Part shown: in pieces, positions 52,085 to 61,433 of the stretch
Position numbering within the stretch: position 1 is the first letter of the stretch
Layout of the letters: every line of letters starts with the position of its first letter
Assembly: GCA_963800975.1 (NCBI GenBank)
Contig: CAWDDB010000009.1
Coordinates: 1 to 64,000 of the forward strand
Direction: 5' to 3'
DNA length: 64,000 bases
Source: JALYGY01 sp963800975
GTDB lineage: Bacteria; Actinomycetota; Rubrobacteria; Rubrobacterales; Rubrobacteraceae
The notes under the pieces: model-generated
Seen by the model: only the letters and a program-made list of their open reading frames with translations
What the model was told of the DNA's origin: nothing
Databases searched by the model: none
Translations under genes and position numbers: made by a program

Positions 52085-53326
52085 ATGAGAACGAAACTAC
52101 AAGCCACGACCCTAAAGATCGGCCCGGTCGGAGCGCTGTCGATACTGGCGGCGGTAGTGCTAGCGCTCTCTGCGGTGCTGCTGGTAGAAGCGGAGCCCGC
52201 AGGCGCGGCCTTCCCTGGCAAGAACGGCAAGATCGTCTTCACGAGCGATCGGGACAACAACGACCGCGAGATCTACGCGATGAACCCGGATGGCTCCGGA
52301 CAGACCCGCCTCACGAACAGCCCGAAGTTTGATTCTCTGCCGTCCCTCTCGTCCGACGGCGAGAAGATAGCGTTCACAAGCAACCGGGATCTCAACGAAG
52401 AGATCTATGTGATGGACGCCGACGGCACCAATCAAACCCGGCTCACCAACAACCCGAAGATTGACAGAGACCCCGCTTTCTCGCTCGACGGGAGCAAGAT
52501 CGCCTTCCTGAGCGGCCGGGACAACAACTTCGAGATCTACGCGATGGACGCCGACGGCACCGATCTGACCAACCTCACCAACAACCCGGCGACCGACCAG
52601 GACCCCGCTTTCTCGCCCGACGGGAGCAAGATCGCGTTTTCAAGCAGGCGTGACAACGTCGCTGGCGAGATCTACGTGATGGACGCCGACGGCACCGATC
52701 AGACGCGGCTCACCAACAACCTGACTAGTGAGGACAATCCAGCCTGGTCGCCCGACGGGAGCAAGATCGCATTCAGCAGCTTCCGGAACGGCAATACCGA
52801 TATCTACGTGATGGACGTAAACGGTGGTGGGGATACCCGCCTCACCAACGCCCCGAGGGCCGACCGTGATCCCGCCTTCTCACCTAACGGTAACAAGATC
52901 GCGTTCCGACGGGACAACGATTTCGGCGACCTCTTCGTGATGGACGCCGACGGTAGCGATGAGACCAGCCTCATCAGCGACCCGTCGTTCGACTTCGCCC
53001 CCGATTGGGGTCCGCAGGTTGCCTGCACCATCACAGGTAACAACGGCCCCAACGTGCTCAACGGCACGCCCGGTGACGACGTGATCTGCGGCCTCGGAGG
53101 CGACGACACCATCCGCGGCTTCGGCGGCGACGACGAGATCCGGGGCGGTGGCGGCAGGGACACCCTCTATGGCGGAGATGATCGGGACCAAGTCTTCGGC
53201 GAGGGCGGCAACGACATCCGGGTTCACACCAGGGATAACGTGCAGGGCAACGACCTGGCCAGCGGCGGCCCAGGCACCGACACCTGCGTGACGGACGCCC
53301 AGGACGAGGAGGTGAGTTGCCCGTAG
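52085..53326 (+). CDS. Secreted TolB-like propeller fused to RTX-like repeats (1)
   Basis: 413 residues from ATG 52085 (AGAAGGAAA upstream). One hydrophobic signal segment, then AFPGKNGKIVFTSDRDNN opens a WD40/PD40 beta-propeller with six repeats of the type FSPDGSKIAF...EIYVMDADGTDQTRLTNN. From about residue 330 a short RTX-like block follows (GTPGDDVICGLGGDDTIRGF, GGGGRDTLYGGDDRDQVFGE), ending with the Cys-containing GGPGTDTCVTDAQDEEVSC. Probably an exported, cell-surface or matrix protein. First of three related genes. Confidence 0.88.
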   Translation: MRTKLQATTLKIGPVGALSILAAVVLALSAVLLVEAEPAGAAFPGKNGKIVFTSDRDNNDREIYAMNPDGSGQTRLTNSPKFDSLPSLSSDGEKIAFTSNRDLNEEIYVMDADGTNQTRLTNNPKIDRDPAFSLDGSKIAFLSGRDNNFEIYAMDADGTDLTNLTNNPATDQDPAFSPDGSKIAFSSRRDNVAGEIYVMDADGTDQTRLTNNLTSEDNPAWSPDGSKIAFSSFRNGNTDIYVMDVNGGGDTRLTNAPRADRDPAFSPNGNKIAFRRDNDFGDLFVMDADGSDETSLISDPSFDFAPDWGPQVACTITGNNGPNVLNGTPGDDVICGLGGDDTIRGFGGDDEIRGGGGRDTLYGGDDRDQVFGEGGNDIRVHTRDNVQGNDLASGGPGTDTCVTDAQDEEVSCP

Positions 53327-53476
53327 TAATGATCCGCCGAGCGAAGCACCAATCCTGAAGCGGGTTGCGCCCGAGAGAACCGCGCACTAACCCTCTCGGG
53401 CGCAACCCCGCAAGAGAACCGCAAAGTCTAACGGCTAGCCTCCTGCACGGGAGCAGATGCGAGAGGTCGTACAGAG

Positions 53477-53692
53477 ATGAAGAACCTGATCCACGTAACG
53501 GTCGAGATCCTGGAGCGAGATGCGAGCCGAACGGCCAGGATCGCCGCTCCGAGCATAGCACGAGCGCTGGTGCTGGCGAAAGATGGGAAACCCGAACGCA
53601 GGGCGCGCATCCTCTTCCCCATAGATCCTGGCAGCTTCTTCGCCGAGGGGGAGCCAGCAGTAGAGACGCCCGAGCTCGCGGAGGCAGCCTGA
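53477..53692 (+). CDS. 71-residue conserved protein
   Basis: ATG 53477 starts MKNLIHVTVEILERDASRTA and continues RIAAPSIARALVLAKDGKPE, RRARILFPIDPGSFF, with an acidic Pro/Glu tail. The two strand-helix units and the 'P.dPe.fF' end suggest a small cytosolic protein. It separates the first and second propeller genes; a role in their regulation is possible but not indicated by sequence. Confidence 0.6.
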   Translation: MKNLIHVTVEILERDASRTARIAAPSIARALVLAKDGKPERRARILFPIDPGSFFAEGEPAVETPELAEAA

Positions 53693-53761
53693 GATGACGA
53701 GCGTCCTGGGGACGCGAGCGGAACCATGTCAGAGACAAACACCAGATAGGACACCGGAGCG

Positions 53762-54997
53762 ATGAGAACAAGACTGCAAGCAGTCGGGCCTTTCATTACA
53801 CTGCCGATAGTGGCGCTGGTGCTGGCTGCGGTGCTCCTGGTTGCGGCGGAGCCTGCAGGCGCGGCTTTCCCCGGAAAGAACGGCAAGATAGCCTTCAGTA
53901 GCCAACCGGTTGGCGGTAACGGAGAAGTCTTCGCGATTAACCCGGATGGTCTCGGACGGACCAACTTGACTAACAACCCGGCGCTCGACTTCGATCCCGC
54001 GTACTCTCCCAACGGCCAGAAGATCACTTTCGTGAGCAGCCGAGATGGCACCTTCGAGATCTACGCGATGAACGCCGATGGCACAAACCAGACTCGCCTC
54101 ACCAACAACCGGGCGCTCGACTCCGAGCCTACATTCTCGCCCAACGGCAAGAAGATAGCCTTCACGAGCCGGCGCGACGGTGACGATGAGATCTACATGA
54201 TGGACTCGAACGGCACCGATCAGCTAAACCTGACCAGGAACCGGGCGTTCGACTCCTCTCCCGCCTTCTCACCCACCGGCAAGAAGATAGCCTTCGATAG
54301 CGACCGAGGCGTTGGCGACCGGCAGATCTACACCATGAATCCGGATGGCTCAGGGCAGACCAACCTATCCGACGGTTCGGAGTCCGACCACAGGCCCGCC
54401 TTCTCTCCCGACGGGACCAGGATCGCGTTCGTCAGACTCCGAGACGACGACTTCGACTTCGAGATCTATGCGATGAACTCGGACGGGAGCAACCAGACCC
54501 CCCTAACCAAAAACGAAAATCTCGATGACACGCCAGCCTTCTCGCCAGACGGGACCACGATCGCCTTCGCCAGCAACCGGGACGGCAGCGCCCCCAAGCT
54601 CTACACGATGGATGCCGACGGCAGTGACGAGGAGAGACTCACCAACAACCCGTCGTTCGACTTCGCTCCCGACTGGCAGCCACTGCTGGCTCCTTGCACG
54701 ATCACGGGCAACAACGGCGCCAGGTGCTCAACGGTACGCCCGGCGCCGACGTGATCTGCGGCCTCGGGTGGCGACGACCACATCCGCGGCCTCGGCGGCA
54801 ACGACGAGATCCGGGGCGGTGGCGGCAGAGACGCTCTCTATGGAGGAGACGGTACCGACCGCGTACTCGGAGAGGACGGCGACGATATTCGGGTTCACAC
54901 CAGAGACGGAGTGCAGGGCAACGATCTGGGCAATGGTGGCCAGGGTAGGGATACCTGCGTGACGGACTCCGGAGACACGAGGGTGAGCTGCCCGTAA
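53762..54997 (+). CDS. Secreted TolB-like propeller fused to RTX-like repeats (2), two compensating shifts
   Basis: Begins MRTRLQAVGPFITLPIVALV, signal segment ending AGAAFPGKNGKIAFSSQPVG. Six PD40 repeats (for example AYSPNGQKITFVSSRDGTFE, IYAMNADGTNQTRLTNN). In CTITGNNGA the frame shifts (one base short near 54722) and is restored by an extra G near 54768; beyond it GGNDEIRGGGGRDALYGGDG and GRDTCVTDSGDTRVSC are in the original frame, with the stop at 54995. So the gene is whole apart from a 46-base out-of-frame stretch. Confidence 0.8.
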
Positions 54998-55152
54998 AGA
55001 GTAACCGGCATCGATGAGAAACTAAGATTGCGTAGTTCTACTGATGCGACGGCTTGTAGTCCGTCGCCAGAATGTAACCCGTGCCGCTGATCAGCGGCGG
55101 AGGACAGAGGGCGGGAGCCGCGGCGTTCCCGAAGAGGAGAGGAGAAAGCGGC

Positions 55153-56503
55153 ATGAAGATGACGAACCACTCGAGGCTCCGTGCCGCACTCTTGGCCGGG
55201 ATCGTGGCGGCGGTGGCGTTGATGGTGGCGGTAGGAGCCCGGCCAGCCGAGGCGGCATTCCCGGGAACCAACGGCAAGATCACCTTCGTGAGCAACCGGG
55301 ATGGCAACCGCGAGATCTACACCATGAACCCCGACGGCACGAACCCTTCCCGTCTCACCAACAGCCCGACCAACGGCCCCGAGTCCGACGACGACAACCC
55401 CGCCTTCTCTCCAGACGGTACCAGGATCGCGTTCGACAGCAGGCGAACCACCGTCACCGACATCTACGTGATGGACGCCGACGGCACCGACGAGACCCGC
55501 CTCACCGACCATCCTGGGCGCGACACCGATCCAACCTTCTCTCCAGACGGGACGAGGATCGCCTTCGAGAGCGACCTGGACGGCAACCTCGACCTTTACG
55601 TGATGAACGCCGATGGTAGTGGGACGCCGACCAACCTCACCCCCGGTGTGTTCCGAGAGCGGCCTGCAGCCTGCCTTCTCCCCGGACGGGACCAGGATCG
55701 CCTTCACCAGCGGCCGCGACGGCGATCTCGAGATCTGGGTGATGAACTCGGACGGCAGCAACCAGAGACGCCTGACCAGCAACCAGGCCTTCGACACCAA
55801 CCCCGCCTGGTCGCCTGATGGCAAGAAGATCGCGTTCTTCAGCAGGCGTGATGGCGGCGACGGAGAGGTCTACGTGATGGACGCCGACGGCACCGATGAG
55901 ACCAACCTCACCAGGCGGGACGGGGACGATGGCAATCCCGCCTTCTCGCCCGACGGCAACAGGATCTCCTTCCTCAGCACCCGGACCGGTAACGGCGATG
56001 TATTCGTCATGAACGCCAACGGCAGCGGGACGCCGACCAACCTCAGCAAGAATTCGGCTGGCGAATCCAACCTCGATTGGGGACGGCTACGCTGCACGAT
56101 CACGGGCACGGCCGGGGACGACGATCTGAACGGTCAAATTGGCGACGACGTCATCTGCGGCGGGGGAGGCGACGACGAGATCCACGGCCTCGGCAGCGAC
56201 GACATGATCCTTGGCGGCGCGGGCGACGACGACGTCTGGGGCGAGGCGGAAGGTGGTCCGTTCTTAGGCAATGCCACCAACGCCGACTACATACTGGGTG
56301 GCCCCGGCAACGACACAATCCACGGAGAAGCGGGCGACGACGGCCTGCACGGCGAAGGAGGCATAGACCGCATCTTCGGCGGGGGCGGCAACGACCTGCT
56401 CGACGCCAGAGACGGCGTGCGGGGCAACGACGTGGCCAATGGCGGCTCTGGCACCGATTCCTGCACTGCGGATGCGGGCGACACCAGGGTGAGTTGTCCG
56501 TAG
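55153..56503 (+). pseudogene. Secreted TolB-like propeller fused to RTX-like repeats (3), one frameshift
   Basis: ATG 55153 (GGAGAG upstream), signal MKMTNHSRLRAALLAGIVAA, mature start AFPGTNGKITFVSNRDGNRE. PD40 repeats run to NLTPGV; at GTGTTCC near 55648 one extra base shifts the frame, and SESGLQPAFSPDGTRIAFTS continues through three more repeats to the RTX-like block (GDDVICGGGGDDEIHGLGSD, GGPGNDTIHGEAGDDGLHGE) and stop 56501. The calcium-binding block is longer than in the two sister genes. Confidence 0.8.
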
Positions 56504-56546
56504 ATCGCGGTTAACTGAGCCCGGTCCGGGCCCTCGGCTTCCCGCC

Positions 56547-57020
56547 CTAGCGCGCCTCCGGAACGAACGAATCTTCCGGGCTGCCTTCGAGCTCCGCTAC
56601 GGCGGGAAGGAACCAGTCGGGCCGGGGCTGCACCTCGCCTGTCTTCGGGTCGAAGAAGACGTGGGCGGCGAAGCCCTCGGCGACGAGTAGACCACCGTCG
56701 AACGTCTCACCCGTGCGGAACTCGAAGTCCATGGCGTAGGAGCGGTTGCCGATGGTGGGGATGCTGGCGGCGCCATGCAGGGTGTCATCCAGGAAGACCG
56801 GTGCCTTGAACCGGACCGTGGTCTCGGCGATGACGAACCGGGCGCCCGGGATGTCCCCGGCCTCGAGATCGTCGAAGCCGATCTGGTCGGCCAGCGCCCG
56901 CCAGTAAGCGAGGCGCACCTCCTCGAAGTACTCCAGGTAGACGGCATTGTTGACGTGTCCGAAGGGATCCAGGTCCTTGTAACGGACCTGGATCCGCATG
57001 AGCACGGGCGGGTTCTTCAA
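56547..57020 (-). CDS. Acyl-CoA thioesterase, 4HBT/YbgC type
   Basis: About 157 residues if started at TTG 57020, which has GGGAGAG upstream; ATG 56999 gives 150. Hot-dog fold with the catalytic-loop motif YKDLDPFGHVNNAVYLEYFE (Asp in DPFGHVNN), VIAETTVRFKAPVFLDDTLH and SYAMDFEFRTGETFDGGLLV. Hydrolyses an acyl-CoA. Divergent from the TPR gene. Confidence 0.88.
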   Translation of the reverse strand: MKNPPVLMRIQVRYKDLDPFGHVNNAVYLEYFEEVRLAYWRALADQIGFDDLEAGDIPGARFVIAETTVRFKAPVFLDDTLHGAASIPTIGNRSYAMDFEFRTGETFDGGLLVAEGFAAHVFFDPKTGEVQPRPDWFLPAVAELEGSPEDSFVPEAR

Positions 57021-57110
57021 AGGCTTCTCTCCCTCGGGACCGTTGCCCCAAGGATTGTACACACTCCTTGGGCCCGCCATCCGATTTACTATCTGGTTTA
57101 ATCTGCAGTG

Positions 57111-58454
57111 ATGGAGTACGAGGAGTACCTGGAGCAGGGCGAGATACTCGCGGGGGAGGGCCTGATCGAGGAGGCCCTCTCCCGCTTCGAGCAAGCCCTC
57201 GCGGCCGCCCCGGAGAACCCCGAGGTGATAGAGGCCGTCGGCCGCGCCCTCCTGAACCTGGACAGGCTGGAGGAGGCCGAGGCTAGCTTCCTGGACGCCC
57301 TCGAGCTCGACCCCGAGTGGGTGGCGCCGAGGATGGGGCTGGCCCTGGTGGCGCTCAGGCGAGACGAGCCGTTCAAGATCGTGCACCACCTGGAGCGCGC
57401 CATCGAGGTCGACCCCGAGTACCCTGAGGCCTACGTCGAGCTCGGCCGCTACTACGGCTCGATGGCCGAGCCAGCCCTCGCCAAGGCGACCTTCGAGCGC
57501 TGGACGGTCCTGCACCCCGAGGACGCCGACATGCTCATAAACGCGGGCCTCACCGCCTTCGACGCCACAGACTTCGCCCAGGCCTTCGACTTCTTCGAGA
57601 AGGCCGTGGAGGCGGCCTCGGGCGACGAGCAGAAGAGCGGGGCGCGCACCTTCAGGGCCAACACGCTGGACATGCTCGGGCGCTACGACGAGGCGGTGGG
57701 GGCCTACGAGGAGGTCATAGACGAGACCCCGGAGTGGTGGGAGGCGCACGCGAACCTCGGCATCTGCCACGCCCGCAACGGGCACCCAGACAGGGCCGAG
57801 GCGGCATTCAGGCGGGGCCTCGAGGATTGCCCTGGCTCGCCCGAGATAAGGGACGAGCTGGCGGCCCACCTCCTCGCCGAGCGCGGCGATCTTCGGGAGG
57901 CGCTCGGGCTCTCCGAGGAGGCCGTCGCGCTGGGACGCGACGAGATCCGGCACCTCCAGACCCTGGGCGAGATTCGGCTCGCCCTGGGCGACGAGCAGGA
58001 GGCCATGGAGGCCTACCGCGCTATGCTCAACCTCGACCCCGACAACCCCGACGCCCACCTCGAGATAGGTCTGCTGCACGAGGCGCGCGGGGAGGCGAGG
58101 CAGGCGGAGGACCACTTCGTGGAATCGCTCAAGAGCGACCCGGCGAACCCCCGGGCGCTCTACTCCTACGCCAGCCTCTACTACGCCGCGGACGACCTGG
58201 AGGCGGCCGAGGAGCTGCTCGTGCGGGCCGTGGTCGCCGACGCCGGCTACTCCCCGGCGCTCTCCGCGCTCGCCAGCGTGCGGGCGCGCCGCGGCGACTA
58301 CCGCGACGCGCTCGACTACATCGAGAAGGCCGTGGAGGCCGGCGAGAGCGACGCGCGCCACTTCGAGAGCGCCATCGAGTTCGCCCCCCTGCGCGCCGAC
58401 CCCCGCTTCCGCAGCCTCCTCTCCCGCATGGTGCGCGCCAGCGGCGAGGGTTAG
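57111..58454 (+). CDS. Tetratricopeptide-repeat protein
   Basis: 447 residues made of about 11 TPR units (EEALSRFEQALAAAPENPEV, EAEASFLDALELDPEWVAPR, QAEDHFVESLKSDPANPRAL and others). No signal peptide or enzyme domain. Acts as a protein-binding scaffold. ATG 57111 follows an in-frame GTG by one codon. Start of a transcript that probably includes the next small membrane gene. Confidence 0.9.
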   Translation: MEYEEYLEQGEILAGEGLIEEALSRFEQALAAAPENPEVIEAVGRALLNLDRLEEAEASFLDALELDPEWVAPRMGLALVALRRDEPFKIVHHLERAIEVDPEYPEAYVELGRYYGSMAEPALAKATFERWTVLHPEDADMLINAGLTAFDATDFAQAFDFFEKAVEAASGDEQKSGARTFRANTLDMLGRYDEAVGAYEEVIDETPEWWEAHANLGICHARNGHPDRAEAAFRRGLEDCPGSPEIRDELAAHLLAERGDLREALGLSEEAVALGRDEIRHLQTLGEIRLALGDEQEAMEAYRAMLNLDPDNPDAHLEIGLLHEARGEARQAEDHFVESLKSDPANPRALYSYASLYYAADDLEAAEELLVRAVVADAGYSPALSALASVRARRGDYRDALDYIEKAVEAGESDARHFESAIEFAPLRADPRFRSLLSRMVRASGEG

Positions 58455-58461
58455 GGAGCGC

Positions 58462-58683
58462 TTGCCCCCTGGGCTAGCCATCGGCGGCCTGCTCTTGCTC
58501 GTCGGGATCGCGGCGCTCTCCTTCGCCATCTACGCCCTGCTGCTCGGGGGCCGCGGGCAAAGTGGGGGCGGTATCGGGCCGCTCTCCGAACGCGGCATCC
58601 ACGTCGTCGCCGGGATCAGGATGCTCGTCCTCGGCTCCCTCAGCCTTGCCGGCGGCGCGTACCTGATCTGGTCCAGCCTCTAG
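58462..58683 (+). CDS. Two-span small membrane protein
   Basis: 73 residues from TTG 58462, 7 bases after the TPR stop with AGGGAG in the overlap. Spans: LAIGGLLLLVGIAALSFAIY and RMLVLGSLSLAGGAYLIWSS with a Gly-rich loop. Probably co-translated with the TPR protein and may anchor it; that is inference. Confidence 0.6.
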   Translation: MPPGLAIGGLLLLVGIAALSFAIYALLLGGRGQSGGGIGPLSERGIHVVAGIRMLVLGSLSLAGGAYLIWSSL

Positions 58684-58741
58684 AGCCGCAGGCGAACCTC
58701 TCGCGTCCCTGATGCATGCAACCTCACCGCGAACCTTGACG

Positions 58742-58764
58742 CCGCGCCGTTGCCAACGGCGCGG
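58742..58764 (+). terminator. Perfect 10-bp hairpin terminator
   Basis: CCGCGCCGTT and AACGGCGCGG around a GCC loop, followed by TTATCC. Ends the TPR transcript. Confidence 0.7.
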
Positions 58765-58836
58765 TTATCCGGGACAATGACGCCCTTCGAGGACAAGAGT
58801 GTTCCGCACGCTACCCCAGCGACGACTGGTTGAGAG

Positions 58837-59397
58837 GTGACAGGCAAGGTGGGACAGGCGAAGAAGACGGTCGGGGTGCTCTCTTCGATCCTGGTCGCGG
58901 TTGTTCTCGCGGTGGCCGTGGTGGTCGGCGGCTACGACACGAGGTCCGCGCAGGCCCACAACCTGGGGCAGAACGCGGTCAGGGGCGGGGACATACGCTA
59001 CGCCGACGGGCCCGACTTCAAGTACAAGAACGCGCGGGCCTGGGCCGTCAAGCAGTGGAACCGGCTGCCCAAGGTGCCCATCCGGCGCGACACCCGCAAC
59101 ACGGACAGGGATCTCGAGTTCAGGATGTACCACGAGGTCGAGCTGCAGCAAGCGTACTACGACTTCAGGCCGCCGGACGTGGACAAGATCTGGTTCAACC
59201 GCTACAGGATGGACAAGTTCGGGACCTACGACAGGGAGGCCGTCGCGGTGCACGAGCTGGGCCACGCGCTCCAGCTCAACCACGTGCCACGCACGAGGGG
59301 CTGGAAGGAACGCTCGATCATGTGGTGGGATGCCAAGTCGACGCGTTTCCACAGCTGGCAGAGGCACGACAAGAAGGATTACCACAGGTACTGGTAG
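58837..59397 (+). CDS. Secreted zinc metalloprotease (matrixin-like)
   Basis: 186 residues. Signal segment VGVLSSILVAVVLAVAVVVG followed by AQAHNLGQ. The zinc motif VAVHELGHALQLNHV is HExxHxxxxxH, with the glutamate catalytic, and the downstream Met is in RSIMWWDA (Met-turn). Before it, RAWAVKQWNRLPKVPI and RMYHEV fit the reduced catalytic domain of matrixin-type proteases. Small, without a large prodomain. Exported peptidase of unknown target. Confidence 0.85.
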   Translation: MTGKVGQAKKTVGVLSSILVAVVLAVAVVVGGYDTRSAQAHNLGQNAVRGGDIRYADGPDFKYKNARAWAVKQWNRLPKVPIRRDTRNTDRDLEFRMYHEVELQQAYYDFRPPDVDKIWFNRYRMDKFGTYDREAVAVHELGHALQLNHVPRTRGWKERSIMWWDAKSTRFHSWQRHDKKDYHRYW

Positions 59398-59436
59398 CGA
59401 GCCCGCGGTTCGTTAATCGCGGAGAGGAGATGGTTG

Positions 59437-60054
59437 GTGCTCGGGTCACTTGGCGGCAGGACGATCCTCGCGTTGCTCCTGGCCCTCGGGCTGGCATGGG
59501 GGCTGGCGGGGTGCGCGAATATGACCCAGGGCGGCGCCGATCGGGAAGCCCAGCGCCAGGACAGCACCACGGCGGAGCCTGGCTCCCCCGCAAGAGATTG
59601 TCCCCCCGGCGCTCCCACGGACAGCATCGTCGCGGATCCCGCGACCGTCAACGACGAGAAGCTGGTCGACTTCGCGGACAACGTCTTCGTCGGCCGGGTC
59701 GTCGAGAAGGTGGGTTACGTTCCGCCGGACCGGGGCGTGCCTCCCCTCCCGCAGACAGAGTTCGCCGTCGAGGTGCAGCGGAACATAAAGGGCTCCTTCT
59801 CGGGTACTGTGGTCGTCGTCCAGAAGGGAGGATGCGACCCGCGTTACGGCCGCGTGGTTATCGTAAACGACGACGAGCTGCTCAGACCGGGGGAGGAAGC
59901 CGTGTTCTCGACCAAGAAGCAGGGACCAGGCGGCCCAAACCTCATAGTTGGCAGCAACTACGGCGATATCAGGGTCCGGACAGAGACCAGAGAGGCAGAG
60001 GTCGTCTCCAGCCTCCGAAACACCAGGCCAGAGGCCGTACCCTTCGCCCCTTAG
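59437..60054 (+). CDS. Predicted lipoprotein of unknown function
   Basis: 205 residues from GTG 59437, spaced 7 bases from GGAGAGGAG (TTG 59434 is the alternative). Lipobox GLAGC gives lipid attachment. After a Ser/Gln/Pro spacer the domain VDFADNVFVGRVVEKVGYVP, TEFAVEVQRNIKGSFSGTVV, GEEAVFSTKKQGPGGPNLIV is all beta strand, resembling the small domain (CbpA-like/tissue-inhibitor OB fold) that begins 'ADvVfvGtV'. Follows the metalloprotease gene in the same direction by about 40 bases; an inhibitor or partner role is possible. Confidence 0.7.
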   Translation: MLGSLGGRTILALLLALGLAWGLAGCANMTQGGADREAQRQDSTTAEPGSPARDCPPGAPTDSIVADPATVNDEKLVDFADNVFVGRVVEKVGYVPPDRGVPPLPQTEFAVEVQRNIKGSFSGTVVVVQKGGCDPRYGRVVIVNDDELLRPGEEAVFSTKKQGPGGPNLIVGSNYGDIRVRTETREAEVVSSLRNTRPEAVPFAP

Positions 60055-60082
60055 CAAGCCCGCGCAGCACGCCGCCGCGCGA

Positions 60083-60703
60083 CTAGTTCCTCGGATCGCG
60101 CCCTTCGGACGGGCCGTCCGTGGGCAGGCGCAGGGTGAAGGTCGAGCCCTGCCCCACCTCGCTCTCGACGAGGAGCCTCCCGCCGTGGGACTCGGCGATC
60201 TGGCGCGCTATGGATAGCCCGAGACCGGCGCCGCGCGCGGTGCGCGCCGCTTCGGCCCTGTAGAAACGGTCGAAGACACGGGGCAGGTCCTCCTCCGGGA
60301 TACCCTTACCGGTGTCGGAGACCTCGAGCTCGACCCAGCCGTTCCTTTTCGCCGTCGCCACGGTTACCTCGCCTCCCTCCGCGGTGTACTTGACGGCGTT
60401 GTCCAGCAGGATGGCGACGGCCTGCTCGACGCGCTCCGGGTCGAAGCGCGCCAGCACGGGTCCGTCGGCGCGGACTTGGCTGACGGACGCCCGACCCCTG
60501 GTCGAGATACTCGCGGAGGCGGACGCCCCCTCGGCCAGGGCTTCCAGGTCGAGGACGACGGGCTCGAGCGGGGCGCCTTCGTCGCCCCTGGCCAGGGAGA
60601 GCAGGTCCTCGACCAGCTTTCTCATGTGCCGCGACTCGCGGTGGATGGCCTCCGCGCCCTCCCTGGCCGTCCCGGGGTCCTCGAGACCCCACGCCCGGAG
60701 CAT
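60083..60703 (-). pseudogene. Sensor histidine kinase, N-terminally truncated
   Basis: 206 residues holding the end of the HisKA helix (HRESRHMRKLVEDLLSLARG) and a complete ATPase domain (AVAILLDNAVKYTAEGGEVT N box, VELEVSDTGKGIPEEDLPRV G1, GAGLGLSIARQIAESHGGRL G2). The phosphoacceptor His box, HAMP and sensor are missing; the frame starts at ATG 60703, directly against a 16-bp palindrome. It could not autophosphorylate by itself. No response regulator is adjacent. Likely a deletion remnant. Confidence 0.8.
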
Positions 60704-60738
60704 GCGCGCGGAGCCCGGCCTCGCCGGGCTCCGCGCGC
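60704..60738. terminator. Perfect 16-bp palindrome, bidirectional terminator-like
   Basis: GCGCGCGGAGCCCGGC and GCCGGGCTCCGCGCGC around a 3-base loop. It overlaps the stop codon of the HD gene on its downstream side and abuts the truncated kinase. No T-run. Confidence 0.65.
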
Positions 60739-61340
60739 TAGAGAAGCTTCAGGTTGTTGGTTGAGCCTTTGAGGTCTTGCAGGAAGTCGTCCATCTCGAG
60801 GATGCGCTGGCGGGCCTTGCCCTTGCTGGCCTCGAAGACCAGCAGGCCTGGCAGACGCTGGCGCAGGTTCTCGGCCTGCCAAAGCGCCGCGGGGATATCC
60901 GGCACGTCGTCCTCGGTGCCGACCATGGCGAGGATGCGGGAGAGGCCTATGGCCCCGAGGTAGTCGAGGGCGACGGCGTCCTTCAGGAGGGCCGACTCGG
61001 GAGACGCGCCGGGCGCGGCGCCTGGCGGGTGGGCCAGGATCGCCTCGATCACCGCCTTCGTGGCCTGCGGCGGGAAGTCCCCGTCTTTGAGTATCCGCTC
61101 GGCCACGTCGGCCGAGCGCCTCGCGTGGTCCGTGCCCTCGCGGAACGCGTAGGCCTTGTAGAGACCCACGTCGTGCAGAAGGGCCGAGATACGCAGGATC
61201 TCCTTGTCGTGGTGGATGCGCTCCGCCCTCGCCAGCTCCTCGGCCAGGGCGTGGACCCTCAGGCAGTGGGGGTAGCCCCAGACGGGGTGGATCCCCACTC
61301 GAGCAACGAGCGCCTCTACCTCGTCCGCCAGCGGTTTCAT
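60738..61340 (-). CDS. HD-domain metal-dependent phosphohydrolase
   Basis: 200 residues. HD motifs: HPVWGYPHCLRVHALAEELA (first His), LRISALLHDVGLYKAY (His-Asp), GTDHARRSADVAERIL and AHPPGAAPGAS-(late Asp VALDYLGAIG). It probably hydrolyses a nucleotide or similar phosphate. Substrate not known. Upstream of the truncated kinase on the same strand. Confidence 0.85.
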   Translation of the reverse strand: MKPLADEVEALVARVGIHPVWGYPHCLRVHALAEELARAERIHHDKEILRISALLHDVGLYKAYAFREGTDHARRSADVAERILKDGDFPPQATKAVIEAILAHPPGAAPGASPESALLKDAVALDYLGAIGLSRILAMVGTEDDVPDIPAALWQAENLRQRLPGLLVFEASKGKARQRILEMDDFLQDLKGSTNNLKLL

Positions 61341-61433
61341 GGGTTCGGAAGTTTAGCAGACCGGGGGTTGGGTCGAATCCGGTCGTCGACTTCGACACCC
61401 GCGGCTTTCGAGAGTCGGGTTATGCGGTTACGG

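Noticed and set aside
57021..58529. A very long minus-strand open frame extending the thioesterase upstream
   Set aside because: It is antisense to the TPR gene; only the last 150 or so residues have the thioesterase fold.
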